This document shows, piece by piece, positions 7,560 to 10,859 of a DNA stretch of 10,859 nucleotides. This DNA comes from Treponema sp. (GTDB taxonomy: Bacteria; Spirochaetota; Spirochaetia; Treponematales; Breznakiellaceae): positions 1-10,859 of the forward strand of contig JAIRXT010000048.1 of the NCBI GenBank assembly GCA_031268125.1, given 5' to 3'. The position numbers were made by a program, and so were the translations under genes. The notes below the pieces were generated by a model, which saw only the letters and a program-made list of their open reading frames with translations, was not told where the DNA came from and did no database searches. Position 1 is the first letter of the stretch. Each line of letters opens with the position of its first letter.

Positions 7560-8501
7560 CTAATAGAGGGCATCCCTTAGGTTCCGCAGGTTTTGGGCCA
7601 TCAGATCGTAGTAATTTGCCCCGCCGTCAAAATCCCGCTTCGAGATGTTATGGACCGCGTGGAGCAGACGCTTACCGGCTCCCGTTTCCTCACAGATCGT
7701 GTCGGCGATTTTTTCGTTGGAAAGCTCAATGTGAAACACTACGGGTATCTGTTCCAAACGGACCTTGTCGATCAGAAACGCAACCGTAGCGGCGCTGCAT
7801 TCGGTTTCGGTAGAACAGCCGGGAAACGCGGCAAAGTAACTCAGGCCGTAGGCATCGGCAAAGTAGCGGAAGGGAAAACGGTCCCCAAAGATAAAAGTTT
7901 TCCGCCGGGCGCCGTTCACCATAGTTTGAAAAGAGTTGTCCAGCTCCGTCAGTTTTTCCAGGTAGGCGGCGGTGTTCCGTTCGTACTCCGCCGCGTTGGC
8001 CCCGTCCCGCAGCTTCAGGGCATCGGCGATCTTCCGCACAATCAGTTTCGCGTTCCGGGGAGAAGTCCATACATGCTCGTCATATTCGGGGCCTTCTCCC
8101 TCTTCCTCTTCTTCCTCCATCCCCTCAACGATGATTTCTTCCACCACTTCCACGCAGTCCATAAGGGTGATAATTTCCATGCGGCTTGTGTCCATGGATT
8201 CCAGAATCGTTTCTACCCAGGCATCCGATTCCCCGCCGACATAAACAAAGACATCGCAGTTCTGCACCTTGATAATGTCCTGGGGGGTCGGCTCAAAGGA
8301 GTGGCTTTCCGATCCGGGGGGAAGCAGCATAGTTATGGCGGCCTTGTCCCCGGTAATCGCCCGCACAAAATCGTAAGGGGGGAAGATGGTCGTTACCACG
8401 CTCAGGGTACCCTCTACTTTTCCCGTATCCCTCCGCCCCCCGGCCGGCAGGGCCGCGGCAAGGGACGCCAGCGCACATATACAAAGAATAATCCGTTTCA
8501 T
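7560..8501 (-). CDS. znuA: Zinc ABC transporter substrate-binding protein (ZnuA/AdcA/TroA family)
   Basis: This periplasmic receptor for Zn2+ (possibly Mn2+) belongs to the cluster A-I binding proteins. The product has 313 residues. The signal peptide (1-20) ends in LPA before GGRRD, with no lipobox cysteine. Likely metal ligands are His67 (ESHSFEPTP) and His143 (DEHVW); a late His281 or His284 (LLHAVHN) is also near conserved motifs. FGDRFPFRYF (205-214) falls where other members carry the third histidine, and this protein has no His there. The flexible loop before His143 (about 118-142) is strongly acidic, with a run of seven Glu, where many zinc receptors are His-rich. AGGAG lies about 9 bases before the ATG. 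It lies 115 bp downstream of a small metal-motif protein and the Zur-like gene, so it is probably the third gene of that unit. No ATPase or permease genes follow, as the gene converges with the sugar operon. Confidence 0.92.
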   Translation of the reverse strand: MKRIILCICALASLAAALPAGGRRDTGKVEGTLSVVTTIFPPYDFVRAITGDKAAITMLLPPGSESHSFEPTPQDIIKVQNCDVFVYVGGESDAWVETILESMDTSRMEIITLMDCVEVVEEIIVEGMEEEEEEGEGPEYDEHVWTSPRNAKLIVRKIADALKLRDGANAAEYERNTAAYLEKLTELDNSFQTMVNGARRKTFIFGDRFPFRYFADAYGLSYFAAFPGCSTETECSAATVAFLIDKVRLEQIPVVFHIELSNEKIADTICEETGAGKRLLHAVHNISKRDFDGGANYYDLMAQNLRNLRDALY

Positions 8502-8542
8502 ATTGATAAACTCCTGTTAATAATCCTGTTGAAAATTCCCGG

Positions 8543-8557
8543 AACCCCGCCGGGGTT
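8543..8557 (-). other. GC-rich palindrome between the small membrane protein gene and znuA
   Basis: AACCCCG and CGGGGTT flank one central base, a near-perfect palindrome able to form a short stem-loop in the 115-bp gap upstream of znuA. On the minus strand it is followed within a few bases by AATTTTC, a poor T-run. It could partly attenuate read-through into znuA or stabilise the downstream message. Function not shown. Confidence 0.3.
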
Positions 8558-8616
8558 GAAGACGCCCCTCATGGCGCCCCGGACAAAAATCGGCTCTAAA
8601 CAAAATTAGGGCTCCC

Positions 8617-8883
8617 TCAACTGTTTATTTTTACCTTGAGCCGGACTGAACTTACCGGAACTATCGCAAAGGGCCGCAGGATGCCCGGCAGAAGGAGGAG
8701 CGCAAGAATCGGGGAAAAAACAGGGACCGGCCGCCGGAAAAAATTCACCGCCCCCCGGATCAGGCGGCATACGGGGCAGTCCTCCCCGCGGCAATCGTGA
8801 TTCAGGCTGGAGACAATAAAAAATTCGGACAACAGGACCGCCGCGATACAACAGCAGAGGATAAGACAGCCGCCCCGTTTCAT
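8617..8883 (-). CDS. Small membrane protein with an HDC-x4-C-x2-C motif, in a zinc operon
   Basis: This 88-residue protein of unknown function has two hydrophobic segments. The first (about 6-27) is Cys-rich and could be a signal anchor. The second is about 56-75. Between them, residues 28-40 read NHDCRGEDCPVCR, with His29, Cys31, Cys36 and Cys39 arranged like a small zinc site or redox-active CxxC. The ATG overlaps the stop of the Zur-like gene (ATGA), and GGAGGG lies just upstream, so translation is probably coupled. An upstream in-frame ATG at 8919 would extend it into the regulator gene and has no advantage. From memory, small proteins with a similar HDC-x-GEDC-P-x-C segment occur beside zinc-uptake genes in some Firmicutes; I could not check this. 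I infer a role in zinc handling or sensing at the membrane. Topology and metal binding are not established. Confidence 0.7.
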   Translation of the reverse strand: MKRGGCLILCCCIAAVLLSEFFIVSSLNHDCRGEDCPVCRLIRGAVNFFRRPVPVFSPILALLLLPGILRPFAIVPVSSVRLKVKINS

Positions 8884-9317
8884 GCGCCGCCCTCCTGAAT
8901 AGGCAAGGCAGAAAGACATGTGCCGCAGGTCCCGTAAAAAACAGTTTTGAGCATATCAAGGCGGAAGTCGTGCTCCAGCAGGAGATGGGCCCGTAGCCCG
9001 TCCAGCAGATCGCAATCCGCGTGGATAAGGGCGCCGCAGGTTTCGCAAACCAGGTGAAAATGTTCCCGGCAGGCCTCCCGGTTATCCACATACTGATAGC
9101 AGGCGCTTTTGCCGTCGTTTAGTACGTACTTCCGTATGAGCCCTTCCGCCGCCAGCTTTTCAAGGCGCCGGTAGATGGTGGTCTGCCCGATACCCTTACC
9201 GGCAAAGTGGCGGGCCATCTGGTTCACCGTTACATGGCCGCCGCCCAGAGACCTCATGTAATCCAGAATTCCTTCCCCCTGCCGGGTACGGTAACTTGCC
9301 GGACGTTTCCGCATCAT
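8880..9317 (-). CDS. zur: Fur-family metal-responsive regulator, Zur-like
   Basis: This 145-residue repressor has the Fur-family layout. A winged helix spans about 1-80 with recognition helix GIGQTTIYRRLEKLAAEGLI (42-61), followed by a metal-binding dimerisation domain. HFHLVCETCG (86-95) gives His86, His88, Cys91 and Cys94; His99 follows. CGTC (131-134) completes a Cys4 structural zinc site. The YGTCGTC ending and the LIHADC segment resemble zinc-sensing members more than iron-sensing ones. The neighbours agree: a metal-motif membrane protein overlaps its stop by ATGA, and znuA follows. In zinc excess it probably represses this unit. No Shine-Dalgarno sequence precedes either of the two adjacent start codons (ATGATG). 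The predicted transcription start is only a few bases upstream, so the mRNA may be leaderless. PerR or Fur activity cannot be fully excluded. Confidence 0.88.
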   Translation of the reverse strand: MMRKRPASYRTRQGEGILDYMRSLGGGHVTVNQMARHFAGKGIGQTTIYRRLEKLAAEGLIRKYVLNDGKSACYQYVDNREACREHFHLVCETCGALIHADCDLLDGLRAHLLLEHDFRLDMLKTVFYGTCGTCLSALPIQEGGA

Positions 9318-9330
9318 GATAAGTATTCAT
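9316..9330 (-). promoter_or_regulatory. Palindrome overlapping the -10 and start codon of the Zur-like gene
   Basis: ATGATAAGTATTCAT is an imperfect 7-1-7 inverted repeat. Fur-family operators often have this spacing. It overlaps both the -10 hexamer and the start codon, so a bound repressor would block transcription. This makes autoregulation by the Zur-like protein plausible. Five of seven arm positions pair. Confidence 0.4.
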
Positions 9331-9354
9331 ACCAAAACGGACCGGGGATGTCAA
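9326..9354 (-). promoter_or_regulatory. Promoter of the zur-znuA unit, probably giving a leaderless mRNA
   Basis: On the minus strand TTGACA (9354-9349) is a perfect -35. It is followed after exactly 17 bases by TATGAA (9331-9326) as the -10. The expected start point is near 9319, only about 2 bases before the ATG at 9317. Together with the lack of a ribosome-binding site, this suggests a leaderless transcript. Confidence 0.6.
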
Positions 9355-9357
9355 TAT

Positions 9358-9376
9358 GAAAATGAATGTTATTTTC
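9358..9376 (-). promoter_or_regulatory. Fur-box-like palindrome upstream of the zur promoter
   Basis: The 19-mer GAAAATGAATGTTATTTTC has perfectly complementary six-base ends. It matches the classical 19-bp Fur box consensus at 13 of 19 positions. It ends 3 bp before the -35 element of the Zur-like gene. It could be a second operator. AT-rich sequence produces such matches by chance, so confidence is limited. Confidence 0.4.
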
Positions 9377-9383
9377 AAATTAT

Positions 9384-9401
9384 GGGGGGAAGTCTCCCCC
9401 C
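9384..9401. other. Perfect GC hairpin upstream of the zur promoter
   Basis: GGGGGGA and TCCCCCC pair perfectly around a 4-base loop. On the minus strand it is followed by ATAATTTG rather than a T-run, so it is at best a weak terminator isolating the zur unit from transcription coming from the right. The segment 9402-9450 beyond it is GC-rich and without a visible gene. Confidence 0.35.
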
Positions 9402-9450
9402 TCGGCCCAGCCCGCCGGCGTTCCGCCTTTCGGTCTTGGCCTACCCCCCT

Positions 9451-9459
9451 CTCCTAGGG
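9451..9459 (+). repeat. 9-bp direct repeat, left copy (probable target-site duplication)
   Basis: CTCCTAGGG is repeated exactly at 9704-9712, directly outside the inverted ends of the element 9460-9703, as a target-site duplication would be. Confidence 0.6.
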
Positions 9460-9703
9460 CTAAACTTGACCCACAATTTAACCCGGTCAAATGCGTTGTG
9501 GAGCAAATGTAACACCTTTGTACATATCTTTTCCCCACAATAAAGCTAAATTTGACCCGTGTCGTGTATCCGGGGCCGGGAAAAAGACCGGAAAAACATA
9601 TGGAATTCCCAGCCGGAGCGTATCGAAGATAGCGAAGGCAGATTCTACATGCGTTTTTCCGGCAATTTCCCGGCCCCGGAGGACCGTTGTGGGTCAAGTT
9701 TAG
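9460..9703. mobile_element. MITE-like element, 244 bp, with 17-bp terminal inverted repeats
   Basis: The left end CTAAACTTGACCCACAA (9460-9476) and right end TTGTGGGTCAAGTTTAG (9687-9703) are perfect inverted repeats. Both are bordered by the direct repeat CTCCTAGGG. The interior encodes no convincing protein. It contains an additional end-like copy, GCTAAATTTGACCC (9545-9558), that would also pair with the right end at 13 of 14 positions, and another partial copy around 9484-9493. Repeated end motifs recall IS families with multiple transposase sites at their ends, but no family can be named with confidence. A non-autonomous element mobilised by a transposase elsewhere is the best reading. 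Confidence 0.65.
9570..9679. repeat. Long imperfect internal hairpin of the MITE-like element
   Basis: The arm 9570-9597 begins CCGGGGCCGGGAAA and ends CCGGAAAAAC. It pairs with 9653-9679, which runs from GTTTTTCCGG to TTTCCCGGCCCCGG. Only a few central bases are unpaired. Shorter partial pairings continue inward (CATATGGAAT against ATTCTACATG, and a TATC/GATA inner loop). As RNA this would be a very stable structure; as DNA it could extrude as a cruciform. Confidence 0.6.
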
Positions 9704-9712
9704 CTCCTAGGG
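9704..9712 (+). repeat. 9-bp direct repeat, right copy (probable target-site duplication)
   Basis: This is an exact copy of CTCCTAGGG found at 9451-9459, on the outer side of the right inverted end. Confidence 0.6.
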
Positions 9713-9759
9713 GCTCTGCCCCTAAAACCCCGCAAACAGCCCCAGGGCGCAAAAGCGCC
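9708..9759. repeat. Two GC-rich hairpins beside the MITE, REP-like
   Basis: TAGGGGC (9708-9714) pairs with GCCCCTA (9718-9724) around a 3-base loop. GGCGC (9746-9750) pairs with GCGCC (9755-9759) around AAAA. Both lie downstream of the minus-strand lipoprotein gene (stop at 9820), but neither has a T-run on that strand. They may be REP-like palindromes or a weak transcription end. Nothing else is visible up to 9819. Confidence 0.4.
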
Positions 9760-9819
9760 GGGAGCCTTTGCGTTAACAACGCCTATGTGCCTAATGGCCA
9801 GATCCCCCGGCCCAAAGGT

Positions 9820-10380
9820 TTACTGTTTTGTAAATACTATTTCAGGTGCAGCCCCGTCTGTCCGGTTTTTTAATTTTGTACCGTATTGATTTATTTGCAT
9901 CCCGGCCAAATCACTGTCAGTCATAGGCGTAGGAGGAATATCAACATTCATTGTTATGGAATGTTTTGAATCATCTACCGTAAATCCTTCCGGTAGATTC
10001 GCCGTTGAACTGCCAATTGATGCCCACATTGAATCAATATTCCCGCCGGAATATGTTTGTGTACTTTTAATTGTGCTTGTAACTGTTCCTGCCGTCGAGT
10101 CTATAATCATAGTCATTTCGGTGGTTACAGCTACTTTCATGTTGCCAAACACTGTCTGCATTTCAGCGGTCCATGTTTGGCCGCCATTTTCCATCACTTC
10201 CTTTATGGTCATGGTCTGGCTGTAGGAACCTTTCCATGTTCCGTTTACCTGATCCAGGGATGTTACATTTGACCATATATCCTGTTCCTCCGTTGTATCA
10301 TTGGGACATCCGGCAAGAACAAACCCCATCGCCAGGAGAACCGCCGGCAATCCAAAACCAAAAAAAACATTCTTCCTCAT
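9820..10380 (-). CDS. Predicted lipoprotein of unknown function
   Basis: The product has 186 residues. The start is supported by GGAGG a few bases upstream of the ATG. The N-terminus is a lipoprotein signal: positive Arg2-Lys3, a hydrophobic stretch (5-22), and lipobox Leu-Ala-Gly-Cys with Cys25 as the lipidated residue. The mature protein (about 160 residues) has no membrane helix and no motif I recognise. It is rich in Thr, Ser, Met and Asp, with alternating polar and hydrophobic runs (for example TMTIKEVM, KVAVTTEMTMII, GTVTSTIKSTQT). This suggests a mostly beta structure, possibly a small barrel or lipocalin-like fold starting at NGTWKGSYSQ (46-55). That is an inference from pattern only. 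It stands alone between the MITE and an AT-rich non-coding stretch. It is likely anchored in the inner or outer membrane. Function unknown. Confidence 0.8.
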   Translation of the reverse strand: MRKNVFFGFGLPAVLLAMGFVLAGCPNDTTEEQDIWSNVTSLDQVNGTWKGSYSQTMTIKEVMENGGQTWTAEMQTVFGNMKVAVTTEMTMIIDSTAGTVTSTIKSTQTYSGGNIDSMWASIGSSTANLPEGFTVDDSKHSITMNVDIPPTPMTDSDLAGMQINQYGTKLKNRTDGAAPEIVFTKQ

Positions 10381-10462
10381 TTGAAAACCTCCATACGGTT
10401 TTTTCCGCCATCGAAATATTTACTGCAAAATAAAATAATTTTTCCAAATGTACAGAAATTCT

Positions 10463-10495
10463 CAGCCGGCATTGCACAATATCCCGGCTGTTTTT
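10463..10495 (+). terminator. Plus-strand terminator-like hairpin
   Basis: CAGCCGG (10463-10469) and CCGGCTG (10484-10490) form a perfect 7-bp stem with a 14-base loop, followed directly by TTTTT. No plus-strand gene precedes it. It may stop antisense transcription coming through the lipoprotein gene and insulate the promoter that starts right after it. Confidence 0.5.
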
Positions 10496-10522
10496 GCGAA
10501 ATTATATGAGGATTACTATAAT
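10494..10522 (+). promoter_or_regulatory. Plus-strand sigma-70 type promoter
   Basis: TTGCGA (10494-10499; 4 of 6 to consensus) is followed after exactly 17 bases by a perfect TATAAT (10517-10522). A start near 10529-10531 would give an RNA opening with AAGGA and then a strong hairpin. AT-rich DNA can give such hits by chance, but exact -10 and ideal spacing together are notable. Confidence 0.5.
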
Positions 10523-10534
10523 TTTTTTTAAGGA

Positions 10535-10567
10535 AGTTGTTTGATAACCAAAAGTTATCAAACAACT
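10535..10567. repeat. Perfect 14-bp inverted repeat
   Basis: AGTTGTTTGATAAC (10535-10548) and GTTATCAAACAACT (10554-10567) are perfectly complementary around CAAAA. Neither strand has a T-run after it, so it does not look like a terminator. It may be a 5' RNA stabiliser, a protein-binding palindrome or a relic of a small mobile element. Confidence 0.75.
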
Positions 10568-10582
10568 CTAATCTAAAATCGT

Positions 10583-10602
10583 GGGGGGGGGGGGGGGGGG
10601 GG
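10583..10602 (+). repeat. Homopolymer of 20 G
   Basis: Twenty consecutive G stand within AT-rich sequence. Tracts of this length are prone to slipped-strand mispairing and can form G-quadruplexes. In Treponema pallidum, poly-G tracts upstream of tpr genes are known to vary in length and alter expression. Here it lies about 200 bp upstream of the lipoprotein start (as poly-C on that strand) and inside the candidate plus-strand transcript. Confidence 0.95.
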
Positions 10603-10810
10603 TGTAACGCAGAAATTTTATCAAGTCCGGCTAATTCAGAGGAATTTTGCAAGAAATAGTTTACCTTTCGCATATTTATTTCATATCATGTTTTTTTATA
10701 TCCGTCAACAGTTTTTTTGGCGGCAATTTTCATTTTAACTATTGAGCCAGTTCCAAAACTACGGCAACGGCCTATGCCGGAAGCAAGTTCCCGGCTTTCC
10801 TGCCGGGGGC

Positions 10811-10840
10811 AAAAACACCGCGCAGGGCGGTGGATTTTTT
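10811..10840. terminator. Bidirectional intrinsic terminator
   Basis: CACCGC (10816-10821) and GCGGTG (10827-10832) form a GC stem with a 5-base loop. It is preceded by AAAAA (10811-10815) and followed after GA by TTTTTT (10835-10840). It can therefore stop transcription on both strands. On the minus strand it would end a gene to the right of the window; on the plus strand it would end the candidate RNA. Confidence 0.75.
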
Positions 10841-10859
10841 CCCCGGCGCCCCGTGTTAC

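Larger units (their letters stand above)
10530..10840 (+). ncRNA. Candidate non-coding RNA with 5' hairpin and G20 tract
   Basis: This interval runs from the predicted start point to the T-run of the terminator, about 310 nt. It begins with a perfect 14-bp stem-loop (10535-10567), then contains 20 consecutive G, then AT-rich sequence without a clear frame. It also includes a hairpin at 10790-10807. It is defined only by signals, with no family match that I know. Confidence 0.25.
10381..10859. other. AT-rich non-coding stretch at the right end
   Basis: I see no convincing gene in these 479 bases. They hold two hairpins, a plus-strand promoter, a G homopolymer and terminators, described separately. 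The only frames are short and lack usable ribosome-binding sites. On the minus strand a TAA at 10858-10856 directly before the terminator could be the end of a gene lying to the right, but too little is visible to say. Confidence 0.6.

Noticed and set aside
8498..8572. 24-codon minus-strand frame whose stop overlaps the znuA start (ATGA)
   Set aside because: It could be a leader peptide, but it lacks a Shine-Dalgarno sequence and a short frame ending in ATGA is common by chance.
7593..8609. Plus-strand open frame (338 codons) over znuA
   Set aside because: It is the antisense shadow of a clear zinc-binding protein gene; its translation shows no domain, and no promoter or ribosome site supports it.
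9380..9697. Minus-strand frame of 105 codons across the MITE
   Set aside because: It spans both ends of the element and its left flank, and has no protein motif or ribosome site. I considered a transposase fragment but saw no DDE-type signature.
9451..9759. CRISPR array or attachment site
   Set aside because: The repeats here are inverted ends and hairpins, with no regular direct-repeat and spacer pattern and no tRNA or integrase gene.
9559..9873. Plus-strand frame of about 100 codons across the MITE
   Set aside because: It crosses the right inverted end and the REP-like hairpins, has no ribosome site, and its composition follows the hairpin repeats.
10645..10743. Plus-strand TTG-initiated frame of about 32 codons after the G tract
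   Set aside because: GAGGA lies too close to the start codon and the product is an Ile/Phe-rich run without pattern; AT-rich DNA explains it.

Overview
The window looks like chromosomal DNA from a treponeme-like spirochaete, possibly of the termite-gut or other gut type. The grounds are moderate: fairly GC-rich genes, an LplABC-type sugar importer with a large binding protein, and two binding proteins whose signal peptides end in Ala-Gly-Gly with no lipobox cysteine. A lipoprotein with an Ala-Gly-Cys lipobox and a long G homopolymer also fit. No rRNA or other phylogenetic marker is present, so this is an inference.

Layout, plus strand. 1-1104 is the 3' part of a D-Ala-D-Ala carboxypeptidase. 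1171-3681 is a fusion protein: an AraC-type regulator (cupin plus two helix-turn-helix units) joined to a GH39 glycosidase with both catalytic glutamates. 3835-4767 and 4802-5707 are two CUT1/LplB-LplC type permeases, and 5765-7465 is their large solute-binding protein. No ATPase is encoded here. The likely picture is oligosaccharide uptake, with one polypeptide acting both as regulator and as hydrolase of the imported sugar. A pair of A-tract direct repeats 22 bp apart lies just upstream of the permeases and could be the regulator's operator.

Layout, minus strand. Reading leftward from 9317: a Fur-family regulator (Zur-like), then an 88-residue membrane protein with an HDC-x4-C-x2-C motif that overlaps it by ATGA, then a ZnuA-type zinc-binding protein. 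This is a compact zinc-homeostasis unit without its ATPase or permease. The regulator gene has a good promoter so close to its start codon that its mRNA may be leaderless, with Fur-box-like palindromes at and upstream of the promoter. The sugar-binding gene and znuA converge on a hairpin at 7497-7520.

Right end (9384-10859). This part is mostly non-coding. A 244-bp MITE-like element (9460-9703) has 17-bp perfect inverted ends, a 9-bp direct repeat at both borders and a long internal hairpin. A lipoprotein gene (9820-10380, minus) of unknown function follows. Next comes an AT-rich stretch holding a plus-strand promoter, a perfect 14-bp hairpin, a run of 20 G and a bidirectional terminator. These could together define a phase-variable non-coding transcript.
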